In this document: positions 44,137-52,922 of the stretch, one piece after another
Numbering within the stretch: position 1 is the stretch's first letter
How the letters are laid out: each line of letters opens with the position of its first letter
Assembly: GCF_003121705.1 (NCBI RefSeq)
Contig: NZ_PYHR01000002.1
Coordinates: forward strand, 3,472,001 to 3,536,000
From: Serinibacter arcticus
Lineage (GTDB): Bacteria; Actinomycetota; Actinomycetes; Actinomycetales; Beutenbergiaceae
Length of the DNA stretch: 64,000 nucleotides
Direction of reading: 5' to 3'
The notes under the pieces: model-generated
Told to the model about the DNA's origin: nothing
The model's input: the letters and a program-made list of their open reading frames with translations, nothing else
The model's database searches: none
Position numbers and translations under genes: made by a program

Positions 44137-45639
44137 ATGGACCAGCTGACCAACCTCGCCGGCGGCTTCGCCGACGCGCTCACCCTGTCCAACCTGCTCT
44201 TCGTCCTCATCGGCGCGGTGCTGGGCACCGCCGTCGGGGTGCTGCCGGGGCTCGGGTCCGCGATGGCGGTGGCGCTGCTGCTGCCGCTGACCGCGAGCCT
44301 GGACCCGCTGGCCGCGCTGGCGATGTTCGCCGGCATCTACTTCGGAGGACTGTTCGGCGACTCGATCGCCGGCATCCTCATGAACACCCCGGGCAACAGC
44401 ACGGCGATCGCGTCATCCCTCGAGGGATACCGGATGGCGCGCGCCGGGCGGGCCCCGCAGGCGCTGGCGACGGCGGCGATCGGCGCCTTCATCGGCGGCA
44501 TCATCGCCACGGTGCTCGTGGTGTTCTTCGCGCCGTCGATGGCCGACCTCGCCAACCGCTTCGGTCCGGCCGAGTTCTTCGCGCTGGCGGTGTTCGCGTT
44601 CGTGGCGATCGCGACCGTCGTCTCCGACTCGGCGATCCGCGGCCTGGCGGCGCTCGCGATCGGCCTCGCGATCGCGGTGGTCGGGATCGACCAGCCCACA
44701 GGGACGCAGCGCTTCACGTTCGAGCTCCGCACGCTGTTCGACGGAGTCGACATCGTCGTCATCACCGTCGCGCTGCTCGCGGTGGGCGAGGTCATCCACC
44801 AGGCGTCCAAGGTCGGCTTCTCCGACGAGGCCAAGCTGATCCCGACGGGCGGCCAGCCCTTCCTCAGCCGGGCGGAGATCCGCCAGGCGCTGCCCGCGTG
44901 GCTGCGGGGAACCGGGTTCGGCGTGCCGTTCGGCGTCATCCCGGCGGGCGGCGCGGAGGTGCCGACGTTCCTCTCCTACGGCGCCGAGCGCGCGCTGGAC
45001 CGGCGGTCGGGCGACCCGCAGTTCGGCAAGGGCTCGATCAAGGGTGTCGCCGGCCCCGAGGCCGCGGGCAACGCGACGGCCGGGACGGCGATGGGCGCGC
45101 TCCTCACGCTCGGGCTGCCGACCTCGGCGACCGCCGCGGTGCTGCTGATCGCGTTCCGGCAGTACGGGATGCAGCCCGGACCGCTGCTGTTCGAGCGCAA
45201 CGGCGAGATCGTCTGGGCGCTGCTGGCCAGCCTGTTCATCGCGATGGTCGTGCTGCTCATCCTCAACCTGCCCGTGGCCCCGCTGTGGGCCAAGCTGCTG
45301 AAGGTGCCCAAGGCGTACCTGTACGCGGGGATCAGCCTGCTCGCGGCCTTCGGCGTCTACGCGGCCGCGGCGAGCACCACCGACCTGCTGCTGATGCTCG
45401 CCATCGGGCTGCTCGGGTTCGCGATGCGCCGCTACGACGTCCCGCTCGCCCCGATGCTGATCGCCGTCATCCTCGGCCCGCTCGCCGAGTACTCGCTCCG
45501 CGACGCGATGGCCAACTCCGGCAACGACCCGATGGTGCTGGTGAGCAGCCCGATCACGATCGTGCTCTACGTGGTGCTCCTGGCGGGGGTCGCCTGGGCG
45601 GTGCTGCGACGCCGGCGGTCGGCGCGCGCGGACTTCTGA
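44137..45639 (+). CDS. tctA: Tripartite tricarboxylate transporter, large membrane subunit TctA
   Basis: The 500-residue permease has about eleven to twelve membrane helices and the family motifs GTAVGVLPGLGSAMAVALLL and YFGGLFGDSIAGILMNTPGN near the N terminus. A second half-site includes GNATAGTAMGALLTLGLPTS and VILGPLAEYSLRDAMANSGN. It is the main transport channel of the TTT system; transport is driven by the ion gradient. ATG 44137 follows tctB by four bases. The next gene is convergent. Confidence 0.93.
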   Translation: MDQLTNLAGGFADALTLSNLLFVLIGAVLGTAVGVLPGLGSAMAVALLLPLTASLDPLAALAMFAGIYFGGLFGDSIAGILMNTPGNSTAIASSLEGYRMARAGRAPQALATAAIGAFIGGIIATVLVVFFAPSMADLANRFGPAEFFALAVFAFVAIATVVSDSAIRGLAALAIGLAIAVVGIDQPTGTQRFTFELRTLFDGVDIVVITVALLAVGEVIHQASKVGFSDEAKLIPTGGQPFLSRAEIRQALPAWLRGTGFGVPFGVIPAGGAEVPTFLSYGAERALDRRSGDPQFGKGSIKGVAGPEAAGNATAGTAMGALLTLGLPTSATAAVLLIAFRQYGMQPGPLLFERNGEIVWALLASLFIAMVVLLILNLPVAPLWAKLLKVPKAYLYAGISLLAAFGVYAAAASTTDLLLMLAIGLLGFAMRRYDVPLAPMLIAVILGPLAEYSLRDAMANSGNDPMVLVSSPITIVLYVVLLAGVAWAVLRRRRSARADF

Positions 45640-45649
45640 GCGCTGCAGC

Positions 45650-46540
45650 TCAGTCCTCCTCGAGCTCGTAGCTCCCCGAGGTGTCGCCGAACCGCGCCGT
45701 CTGGCCCTCGCGGGCCTCGCGCGTGAAGGCCTCGGTCCAGGGGAAGCGGGCGACGTAGCTCGCCGTCGAGACGATCTGGTGGTTGTCGGCGTCGTCCATG
45801 TACTCGGGCGACTCGCCGCCGGTGACGGACTGGAACATCCCGCGGGAGAGCGTGAGCCAGCGGGGTGGATGGGTGTCGTGCATCCTCGTCACGACGACGG
45901 CGGGAGCGGCCGGGTCGGCCGGGTCGTTGGCGTCGGCCGCCGCCGTCCCGGGCGCGGACGGGGCGCCCGGGGGAGCGCCGGGGACGACGCCGGCGCGCGT
46001 CACGTCGAGCAGGGCGTCGAGGCTGCCGGCCCGGCCCACGAGCGCGTCCCACCCGGTCTCGGCGACGACGGCCGCCTCGGCGTCCGTCAGCAGCCGCAGC
46101 GTCCGGACGTGGCCCAGCAGCGTGCCGCTGGAGTCCCGTACCTCGTCGAAGGCCGCGCCCCACCGTGAGCCGGTGGCGACGATCGCGGAGATCTCGGTGC
46201 CGCCCAGGAACGCCGTCCCGTTGCGCCAGGGGTTGCCGAAGGGCGGGCGACGGCGGTGCTGGGCGATGTCGCCGCACACGATCTGCAGCGCGACGAACGC
46301 CGCGCCCTGCTGCCCGTCCACGACCTCGACGGCGAGCTCCACCGGCAGGCCGTCACCGACCGGCAGGCGTGCGACGCCCGCCGTCATCAGCGTGATCGGG
46401 CCACCCTCGGGCCGCTTCTCCACCACCATCACGGAGCCGCCGATGCGCTCGTCGAACGGCAGCGGCGGCGCGCCGAGGGCGTCGAAGACGTGGTTCGGGA
46501 AGTCCTGGGGGACGTCGATGAGGGGGATGTCGTCGCTCAT
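45650..46540 (-). CDS. Protein of unknown function, possibly SUFU-like
   Basis: I cannot place this 296-residue protein firmly. It has a beta-rich N-terminal half (SVMVVEKRPEGGPITLMTAG, VELAVEVVDGQQGAAFVALQ and FLGGTEISAIVATGSRWGAA) that recalls bacterial suppressor-of-fused domains. A Pro/Ala/Asp-rich linker follows (residues 190-220), then a second part with MHDTHPPRWLTLSRGMFQSV and VARFPWTEAFTREAREGQ. No signal peptide or membrane helix is seen. The start (46540) gives SDDIPLIDVPQDFPNHVFDA. It is convergent with tctA and lies next to xylR without overlap. The SUFU suggestion is weak. Confidence 0.6.
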   Translation of the reverse strand: MSDDIPLIDVPQDFPNHVFDALGAPPLPFDERIGGSVMVVEKRPEGGPITLMTAGVARLPVGDGLPVELAVEVVDGQQGAAFVALQIVCGDIAQHRRRPPFGNPWRNGTAFLGGTEISAIVATGSRWGAAFDEVRDSSGTLLGHVRTLRLLTDAEAAVVAETGWDALVGRAGSLDALLDVTRAGVVPGAPPGAPSAPGTAAADANDPADPAAPAVVVTRMHDTHPPRWLTLSRGMFQSVTGGESPEYMDDADNHQIVSTASYVARFPWTEAFTREAREGQTARFGDTSGSYELEED

Positions 46541-46567
46541 GGTGATCGACCCTAGGGGAGGGGCGGG

Positions 46568-47722
46568 TCAGCCGGGGAGAACCCGTTCCGGGTCGCCCAG
46601 CGCAGCCAGCACCGGGGCGAGCGCGGCGCCCCGCAGGCCCGGGAGGTCGCTGATCTCCGCCGGCTCGACGGCGACCGACGCCCACGGGTAGGCGAGCACG
46701 CGGGTGGCGAGCTCGGTCGTGAGGGCGGGCAGCAGGCGCGGCAGCAGCTCGCCTCCGAGCGTGCCGCCGAGCACGACGGTGCCGACGTCGACCACGTTGA
46801 CGGCGCTCGCGAGCGCGATCCCGACGGCGCGACCCACCTCGTCCGGCGCCAGCCGGGCCAGCGCCTGGGCGCCCGCGTACTGCTCGAGGCAGCCGGTCGC
46901 CCCGCACCGGCAGTCGGGTCCGGCCGGGTCGACGACCACGTGACCGAGTTCGGCCGCGAAGCCGTGCATGCCGCCCTGCACCACGCCGTCGACCACGTGC
47001 GCGCCACCGACGCCGACGCCGCCCGAGAGGTAGAGGAACGTGCGCCCGGGGCGGGCGTGGGACTCCGCGAGCGCGGCGAGGGAGGCCTCGTTGCCCAGGG
47101 CGACCGCGGCATCGGGCTCGATCCCAGTCAGCGCGGAGGCGGCCTCGACGTCCAGCCAGCCCAGCCGCGGGGCGTCGAGCACGACGTCGCCGCGGACGAT
47201 CCCGGGGACGGCCATCGTCGTGCCGAGGAGGCGGAGGTCGGGGTGGGCGGCGCGTGCGGCGGCCAGCGTGGTGCGGCCGAGGGCCGCGACGGACGCGAGT
47301 GCGTCGGCCGGTTCGGGGGCGGCGAAGTCGCCGCGCACCTCGCGGAACGCGAGCGTCTCGCCGCGCAGGTCGACGACGGCGGCGCTCAGGTGGTTGGCGC
47401 CGATCTCCAGGCCGAGGCCGGCGAGGGTGCCGGCCGCGAGCCGTATGGGGGCCGCGGGGCGGCCGACGCCGCCGGCCGCGGGGGCGGGTGCCCACTCCAG
47501 CACGCGCGCGGCCACGAGCAGCTCGACCAGGCTCGACACGGTCGCCCGCGTCAGCCCGGTGCGCAGCGCGACGTCGGCCCGGGAGATCGTGCCGGCGTGG
47601 GCGACCTGCTCGACGACGACGGCGAGGTTCTGGCTGCGCAGCCCCGCCTGGCGGGCAGGTCCGCGAGCGGGGGCGGCGGGCGGGCCGGCCGGGGTGGGGG
47701 GAGCGTCGTCGTCGAGATCCAC
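46568..47722 (-). CDS. xylR: ROK-family xylose repressor
   Basis: The 384-residue protein has an N-terminal winged HTH (SRADVALRTGLTRATVSSLV) and a ROK sugar-kinase-like domain with IGANHLSAAVVDLRGET, VNVVDVGTVVLGGTLGGELL and the zinc site CRCGATGCLEQYAG, as in XylR/NagC. The sugar-binding glutamates fit the motif NEASLAALAE and HVVVDPAG. GTG 47722 gives a Pro/Ala-rich leader before the HTH and leaves room for a divergent promoter and operator in 47723-47820. It should repress xylAB and be relieved by xylose. An upstream frame extension would run through that promoter. Confidence 0.9.
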   Translation of the reverse strand: MDLDDDAPPTPAGPPAAPARGPARQAGLRSQNLAVVVEQVAHAGTISRADVALRTGLTRATVSSLVELLVAARVLEWAPAPAAGGVGRPAAPIRLAAGTLAGLGLEIGANHLSAAVVDLRGETLAFREVRGDFAAPEPADALASVAALGRTTLAAARAAHPDLRLLGTTMAVPGIVRGDVVLDAPRLGWLDVEAASALTGIEPDAAVALGNEASLAALAESHARPGRTFLYLSGGVGVGGAHVVDGVVQGGMHGFAAELGHVVVDPAGPDCRCGATGCLEQYAGAQALARLAPDEVGRAVGIALASAVNVVDVGTVVLGGTLGGELLPRLLPALTTELATRVLAYPWASVAVEPAEISDLPGLRGAALAPVLAALGDPERVLPG

Positions 47723-47725
47723 GCC

Positions 47726-47786
47726 TTGACGGTAGCGCAGCGCGGCGATAAGTTCATCCAGTAAACCAAATCTCGACGACGAGATT
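47726..47786 (+). promoter_or_regulatory. xylA promoter and XylR operator
   Basis: TTGACG (47726-47731) and TAAGTT (47749-47754) form a -35/-10 pair with 17 bases between. AATCTCG-ACGA-CGAGATT (47769-47786), a perfect 7-bp palindrome with four-base spacer, lies just downstream of the -10, where a repressor would block transcription. xylA starts at 47821. Confidence 0.65.
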
Positions 47787-47820
47787 CGTCGGGCGACGAG
47801 GCCAACCGAAAGAGGCAGTG

Positions 47821-49002
47821 ATGGTGCGCGCAGCAACCCCCGAGGACAAGTTCAGCTTCGGCCTGTGGACCGTGGCGTGGGCGGGCAAGGACCAGTTCGG
47901 CGACGCCACGCGCGCCGAGCTCGACCCGTGGGCCTACCTCGCGCCGCTGGCCGAGGCCGGCGCGTGGGGCGTGACGTTCCACGACGACGACGTCGTCCCG
48001 TTCGGCGCGTCCGACAGCGAGCGCGAGCGCATCCTGACGACCTTCAAGAAGGCCGCCGACGAGGCGGGCCTGACCATCGAGATGGTCACGACGAACACGT
48101 TCAGCCACCCGGTCTTCAAGGACGGCGGCTTCACGGCCAACGACCGCTCCGTGCGCCGCTACGGCCTGCGCAAGGTCATCCGCAACGTCGACCTGGCCGC
48201 CGAGCTCGGCGCGTCCACCTTCGTCATGTGGGGCGGCCGCGAGGGCGCCGAGTACGACGGCTCCAAGGACGTCAACGCCTCGCTCGACCGCTACCGCGAG
48301 GGCATCGACACGGTCGCCGGCTACATCAAGGAGAAGGGCTACGACCTCAAGATCGCTCTCGAGCCCAAGCCCAACGAGCCCCGCGGCGACATCTTCCTCC
48401 CGACCGTCGGGCACGCCCTCGGCTTCATCGCCGAGCTCGAGCACGGCGACATCGTCGGTCTCAACCCGGAGACGGGCCACGAGCAGATGGCCGGCCTCAA
48501 CTACACGCACGGTATCGCGCAGGCGCTGTGGGCGGGCAAGCTCTTCCACATCGACCTCAACGGCCAGCGCTCGATCAAGTACGACCAGGACCTCGTGTTC
48601 GGTCACGGCGACCTGCTGTCGGCGTTCTTCACGGTCGACCTCGTCGAGAACGGCTTCCCCAACGGCGGCCCGACCTACGACGGTCCTCGTCACTTCGACT
48701 ACAAGCCCTCGCGCACCGAGAACTTCGACGGCGTGTGGGCCTCCGCCAAGGCCAACATCGACACGTACCTGCTGCTGGCCGAGAAGGCCAAGGCCTACCG
48801 TGCCGACCCGCGCGTGCAGGAGGCCTTCGAGGCCGCCGGCATCTTCGAGGCTGCCAAGCCGACGCTCGGCGAGGGCGAGTCGCTCGCCGACCTGCTCGCC
48901 GACCGCAGCGCGTACGAGGACTTCGACGTCGACGCGTCGGGCGCCCGTGAGACGAACTACGTCGCGCTCAACCAGCTCGCGCTGGACCACCTGATCGGCT
49001 GA
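47821..49002 (+). CDS. xylA: Xylose isomerase
   Basis: XylA converts D-xylose to D-xylulose (and glucose to fructose). The 394-residue actinobacterial (class I) enzyme has all metal and catalytic residues at standard positions: His54 and Asp57 in [10 protein letters not shown], Glu181 and Lys183 in [11 protein letters not shown], then [20 protein letters not shown] and [16 protein letters not shown]. The start ATG 47821 is preceded by GAAAGAGG. It is divergent from xylR and followed by 22-bp repeats, then xylB on the same strand. Regulation by XylR is expected from the palindrome upstream. Confidence 0.97.
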   Translation: MVRAATPEDKFSFGLWTVAWAGKDQFGDATRAELDPWAYLAPLAEAGAWGVTFHDDDVVPFGASDSERERILTTFKKAADEAGLTIEMVTTNTFSHPVFKDGGFTANDRSVRRYGLRKVIRNVDLAAELGASTFVMWGGREGAEYDGSKDVNASLDRYREGIDTVAGYIKEKGYDLKIALEPKPNEPRGDIFLPTVGHALGFIAELEHGDIVGLNPETGHEQMAGLNYTHGIAQALWAGKLFHIDLNGQRSIKYDQDLVFGHGDLLSAFFTVDLVENGFPNGGPTYDGPRHFDYKPSRTENFDGVWASAKANIDTYLLLAEKAKAYRADPRVQEAFEAAGIFEAAKPTLGEGESLADLLADRSAYEDFDVDASGARETNYVALNQLALDHLIG

Positions 49003-49047
49003 TCGCCGCGCGACCGGTGGGGTGCTGCTGCGGCGGCACCCCACCGT

Positions 49048-49135
49048 TCGCGAGGCCCTTCGGGTCCGTTCGCGAGGCCCTTCGGGTCGCATCGCGAGGC
49101 CCTTCGGCACCATCCGCGAGAGACTTCTGCACCAC
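49048..49135 (+). repeat. 22-bp intergenic tandem repeat, cluster B (4 units)
   Basis: Four exact 22-base periods start at 49048, 49070, 49092 and 49114, with the core CGCGAGGCCCTT followed by CACC or GGTCC. The cluster fills the xylA-xylB gap (49003-49213). The core GCGAGG and the terminal CACC match cluster A. Confidence 0.85.
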
Positions 49136-49213
49136 CGGGCGACGCCGCCCGCACCGTTCCCTCCCCACCCGTCGCCCGCGCCCAGCGCGCCACCCCACCG
49201 CGGAGATCCACCC

Positions 49214-50629
49214 ATGACGCTCGTCGCCGGCATCGACTCCTCCACCCAGTCCTGCAAGGTCGTCATCCGTGACGCCGCCACCGGCGCGCTGGTCCGTCAC
49301 GGGTCCGCGCCCCACCCGAGCGGCACCGAGGTGGACCCGACGGCGTGGTGGGACGCGCTCGCCGTCGCCGTCGAGCAGGCCGGCGGCCTCGCGGACGTGG
49401 CCGCGATCAGCGTCGGCGGTCAGCAGCACGGGATGGTGGTGCTCGACGCCGACGGCGACGTCATCCGCCCCGCGCTCCTGTGGAACGACAGCCGCTCCGG
49501 CGGCGCCGCGCGCGACCTCGTCACGGAGCTGGGCGCGCAGGCCTGGGCCGAGGGCACCGGCACCGTCCCGGTCGCCTCGATCACCGCGACGAAGCTGCGC
49601 TGGCTCGCGCAGCACGAGCCCGAGAACGCCGCTCGCGTCGCCGCCGTCTGCCTCCCGCACGACTACCTCACCTGGCGGCTGAGCGGGTCGACGTCGCTCG
49701 ACGACCTCGTCACCGACGCCTCCGACGCCTCGGGCACCGGGTACTACTCGGGCCGCGACGGCGCGTACCGCCGCGACCTGCTGGCCCACGCCTTCGGCCG
49801 CGACGACGTCGTGCTCCCGCGCGTGGCCGGCCCCCGCGAGGCGGTGGGGACGGCGACGGCGTTCGGTGCCTCCGCGCTGCTGGGTCCCGGCGCGGGCGAC
49901 AACGCCGCCGCCGCGCTCGCGCTCGGCCTCGGGCCGGGGGACGTCGCGATCTCGCTCGGGACGTCCGGGGTGGTGAGCGCCGTCGTCGCGCAGCCCGTGG
50001 CCGACGCCAGCGGGACCGTGGCCGGCTTCTCGGACGCCACCGGCAACTTCCTCCCGCTCGTCGTCACCGTGAACTGCGCCCAGGTGCTCGACGCCACGCG
50101 GCGCGTCCTGGGGATCGACGTCGACACGCTCGCGGCCCTCGCGCTGGCGGCCCCTGCCGGTGCCGGCGGCGTCACGCTCGTGCCGTACCTCCAGGGCGAG
50201 CGCACCCCCAACCTGCCCGACGCGACCGGTGCGCTGCACGGGCTCACGCTGGAGAGCTACACCCGCGAGAACGTGGCCCGCGCGGCCTTCGAGGCGATCG
50301 TGTGCAGCCTCGCCGTCGGGATCGACGCGGTGCGCGACCTCGGCCTCGAGGTCTCCTCGGTCCGGCTGCTCGGCGGTGCGGCCAAGTCGCCCGCGCTGCG
50401 CGAGGTGGCGCCCGCGGTGCTCGGCACCGACGTGCTGCTCCCCTCGCCGGGGGAGTACGTGGCGGACGGCGCCGCGCGTCAGGCCGCGTGGGTGCTCGCC
50501 GCCCAGGACGACGCCGGTGCGGACCTCCCGGACTGGGCGGACTCGGGCGCCGAGACGGTGAGCGGGACCGCGACGCCGCACGTGCGCGAGCAGTACGCGG
50601 CGGCGTCGGGACTGTTCCTGTCGCGCTGA
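49214..50629 (+). CDS. xylB: Xylulokinase
   Basis: XylB phosphorylates D-xylulose with ATP. The 471-residue protein of the FGGY family starts [20 protein letters not shown], has [14 protein letters not shown] and [14 protein letters not shown] (substrate site), [17 protein letters not shown] with the catalytic Asp, and the C-terminal ATPase signature [19 protein letters not shown] 49214 has GGAG eight bases upstream. It follows xylA after the repeat cluster, so co-transcription is possible but may be limited by the repeats. Another repeat cluster starts six bases after its stop. Confidence 0.95.
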   Translation: MTLVAGIDSSTQSCKVVIRDAATGALVRHGSAPHPSGTEVDPTAWWDALAVAVEQAGGLADVAAISVGGQQHGMVVLDADGDVIRPALLWNDSRSGGAARDLVTELGAQAWAEGTGTVPVASITATKLRWLAQHEPENAARVAAVCLPHDYLTWRLSGSTSLDDLVTDASDASGTGYYSGRDGAYRRDLLAHAFGRDDVVLPRVAGPREAVGTATAFGASALLGPGAGDNAAAALALGLGPGDVAISLGTSGVVSAVVAQPVADASGTVAGFSDATGNFLPLVVTVNCAQVLDATRRVLGIDVDTLAALALAAPAGAGGVTLVPYLQGERTPNLPDATGALHGLTLESYTRENVARAAFEAIVCSLAVGIDAVRDLGLEVSSVRLLGGAAKSPALREVAPAVLGTDVLLPSPGEYVADGAARQAAWVLAAQDDAGADLPDWADSGAETVSGTATPHVREQYAAASGLFLSR

Positions 50630-50634
50630 CGCCC

Positions 50635-50722
50635 GGTGGTGCGCAAGCCCCTCGCCGGTGGTGCAGAAACCCCTCGCCGGTGGTGCGTAAGCCCCTCGCG
50701 GGTGGTGCAGAAGCCCCTCGCG
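50635..50722 (-). repeat. 22-bp intergenic tandem repeat, cluster C (4 units)
   Basis: Four units (50635, 50657, 50679, 50701) of the form GGTGGTGC, four variable bases, then GCCCCTCGC. Read on the minus strand they have the same core as cluster A. Units 1/3 and 2/4 alternate (GCGCAAG or GCGTAAG, and GCAGAAA or GCAGAAG). The cluster fills the gap between the convergent xylB and kinase genes. Confidence 0.9.
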
Positions 50723-50734
50723 GATGGGTGGGGG

Positions 50735-51385
50735 TCAGGCGGGGGTCGAGGTGAGCGCGCGCAGTCGCGCCTCCGCGGTCGTGGTCGGCAGCGCCTCGAG
50801 GCCGCCCGCCCGCCAACCGGCCACGAGGCCGGGCTCGGCCAGCATGAGCGACGTCCCGCGTCGCACGAGTGCCGGGAGCGGCTTGCGCGACTCGCCGACA
50901 TCGCGCGCGAACCGCCGGACCGCCGTCGTGAACCTGGACTGGTCGAGGTAGTACGCCCCCGCCAGCACGCCCTCGGCGCGCAGCGGCTCGACGACCTCGG
51001 CGGCGAAGATGCCCTCCGCCACCACGGCCGGGGCGCCCGCGATGTCGATCGTCTCCATGCCCGTGCGGCGCGAGGTCGGGATGTCGTACGTGGGGACCTC
51101 GAGCCGGTCGCCGCGGCACGCGGTCAGCAGGGCGGCGACGGCGGCCTCGGCGTCCCAGGTGCGGGGCGAGTCCCAGTCGACGATCCCGTGCCGTCGCGGC
51201 AGCTCGGGATGGTCGTGGTCGAGGTAGAAGTCGTCGAGGTGGACGACGGGCACGCCCAGGCGGTGGGCGATCGAGCTCTTGCCGCTCCCGGAGGCCCCCG
51301 CGAGCACGACCACCCTGCGCAGCGGCACCCTGGCGTCGTCCGGAAGGTCGAAGAGCGCCTCGTCGGACGGATTCTCGTGCGGCAC
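50735..51385 (-). CDS. Uridine kinase-like P-loop protein
   Basis: The 216-residue protein has the P-loop GASGSGKSS (about residues 30-38) and a substrate region HLDDFYLDHDHPELPRRHGI then WDSPRTWDAE, as in uridine kinases and related small-molecule kinases. It continues with VVAEGIFAAEVVEPLRAEGV and YYLDQSRFTTAVRRFARDVG. Uridine kinase activity is plausible but not proven; the substrate loop differs from canonical Udk. The start (51385) gives a 20-residue acidic leader. It is convergent with xylB and divergent from the amphipathic protein gene. Confidence 0.75.
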   Translation of the reverse strand: MPHENPSDEALFDLPDDARVPLRRVVVLAGASGSGKSSIAHRLGVPVVHLDDFYLDHDHPELPRRHGIVDWDSPRTWDAEAAVAALLTACRGDRLEVPTYDIPTSRRTGMETIDIAGAPAVVAEGIFAAEVVEPLRAEGVLAGAYYLDQSRFTTAVRRFARDVGESRKPLPALVRRGTSLMLAEPGLVAGWRAGGLEALPTTTAEARLRALTSTPA

Positions 51386-51535
51386 CCCGCGAGTTTAGCC
51401 ACCGCTCGCGACCGACCCGCGAGCATCCGGGTGTCCCCTTGCGTCGCCGCGGGGCCCTCGCCATAGTGAGCGCGCAACCACTCCACGACCCGGGCGGGCC
51501 TCCGCGCCGGGACCCGATCACGAAAGCGGTGCGGC

Positions 51536-51868
51536 ATGACCGAGGAGAGCTTCTTCGACAAGCTGAAGGACAGGGCCGAGCAGGTCGCCGAGAAGGTCGG
51601 GGACATCGCCGACGACCTCGGTGACAAGGCGCAGGCCGCCTTCGCCGACGCCAAGGAGGCGGCCGGGCCCACGCTCGAGAGCGCGCGCGAGAAGGCCGGC
51701 GAGGCGTTCGAGGCGGCGAAGGACCGGGCGGAGGATGTCGTGGCCGACCTGAAGGACCGGTTCGACGGCGACGACGCCCCGGCCGCCGAGACCCCGGCCG
51801 ATCCGCCCGCACCGGAGGCGCTCAAGCCGCACCCGCCGACGACGCCGCCCGCGACGCCGCCGGTCTGA
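51536..51868 (+). CDS. Amphipathic helical protein, LEA/CsbD-like
   Basis: The 110-residue product begins with FFDKLKDRAEQVAEKVGDIA and keeps an 11-residue amphipathic Lys/Glu/Ala pattern to about residue 78 (EKAGEAFEAAKDRAEDVVAD). It ends in a Pro/Ala-rich tail without structure. It resembles LEA-type or CsbD-type stress proteins, or apolipoprotein-like surface-coating proteins, but such sequences are of low complexity, so the assignment is loose. ATG 51536 is the first start. It has no operon partner. The gap 51386-51535 shows nothing else. Confidence 0.65.
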   Translation: MTEESFFDKLKDRAEQVAEKVGDIADDLGDKAQAAFADAKEAAGPTLESAREKAGEAFEAAKDRAEDVVADLKDRFDGDDAPAAETPADPPAPEALKPHPPTTPPATPPV

Positions 51869-51940
51869 TCCACCGCTGCCACCGGGGCTGGGTGATCCGT
51901 TCGACGCCGTCGGGCGATCGCCCCGCCCCGGGCACACGGA

Positions 51941-52789
51941 TCAGGCGGTGGCGACCCCGGGCTGCGAGCCCTGCGAGCCTCGCTCGTCGCGCCCGCCCCG
52001 CAGCACCGCCACCACGCCGGCGACGACGACCACGGCCGCCGCCGTCAGGGCCGTGATCACGGCCGCCTGCGAGTCCGGACCGTCCGTGAGGCGCCCGACG
52101 GCGATCCAGGCGAGCCCCCACGCCGACGCGAGCGTCGCGCCGACGGCGACCGCCCGGCGTCGGGCCGTCGTCACCACGGCCGCGCAGATGGCCGCGGCGA
52201 CGGCGAGCACGACCACGACCCACACCGCCTCGGGCAGGAACGTCAGGTCGAGGTCGGAGAAGCTGAGCACGGCGGTGACGTTGGCGACCGTGGCCACGCA
52301 CACCCAGCCGAGGTAGAGGCCGACGGTCCCGCCGAGCACGACGGCGTCCAGGCGCGGCGCGGGCGGCAGGGCCCGCAGCCGCAGGAGGCACACGACCAGC
52401 ACCGCGACCAGGAGCGCGATGATCGGCACGGTCAGACCCAGCAGCCCGAGCTGGGCCGCGCTGATCCAGGCCGCGTTGAGGATCATCGAGGCGAGGATCC
52501 ACCAGCCGAGCGCGCGGTGGTGCGGCGAGGCGGCGCGCGAGGGGAGCGCGTGCAGCACCGCCGTCACGATCAGCAGCGCGTAGACGACGCTCCAGATCGA
52601 GAACGCCCCGGTGCCCGGTGCGAGCACCGTCGCCGTCGCGGCGAGCGCGCCGCTGCTGGCGCGGTTGATCTCCTCACCACCGAACGCCCCGGACCCCCAC
52701 GCGGCGCCGACGATGGCACCGGCGCCACCGACGACGAGGGCGATCTGTCGGACTCTGTCTCTCGCTTCGACCTGGACCATGCCTTCCAT
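51941..52789 (-). CDS. TspO/MBR-like tryptophan-rich membrane protein
   Basis: The 282-residue protein has about nine membrane helices. The segment GTGAFSIWSVVYALLIVTAV, then NAAWISAAQLGLLGLTVPII, resembles the tryptophan-rich sensory protein (TspO/MBR) family, which binds porphyrins or tetrapyrroles in other bacteria. It is almost twice the length of canonical TspO, so it may be a distant or extended member. ATG 52789 is chosen because of the GGGG stretch upstream; ATG 52780 is an alternative. It is divergent from the LacI-type regulator gene. Confidence 0.6.
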   Translation of the reverse strand: MEGMVQVEARDRVRQIALVVGGAGAIVGAAWGSGAFGGEEINRASSGALAATATVLAPGTGAFSIWSVVYALLIVTAVLHALPSRAASPHHRALGWWILASMILNAAWISAAQLGLLGLTVPIIALLVAVLVVCLLRLRALPPAPRLDAVVLGGTVGLYLGWVCVATVANVTAVLSFSDLDLTFLPEAVWVVVVLAVAAAICAAVVTTARRRAVAVGATLASAWGLAWIAVGRLTDGPDSQAAVITALTAAAVVVVAGVVAVLRGGRDERGSQGSQPGVATA

Positions 52790-52910
52790 CGTCACCCCGA
52801 TCGGCCCGCAGGGCGAGAGTGGCGTGCGGCGGCCACGTCGTCGGACGCTGGTCGGGACGCCTGCCATGCGCGCCGCCACGCCGCCCGGCGCGGGGGAGGT
52901 CCGCGATGTC

Positions 52911-52916
52911 TAGGCT
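52911..52916 (+). promoter_or_regulatory. Putative leaderless promoter -10 (TAGGCT)
   Basis: TAGGCT ends six bases before ATG 52923 of the LacI-type regulator gene. Confidence 0.45.
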
Positions 52917-52922
52917 GCAGGC

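Noticed and set aside
49048-50722. A CRISPR array at the 22-bp repeats
   Set aside because: Units are directly adjacent without spacers and no cas genes are present.
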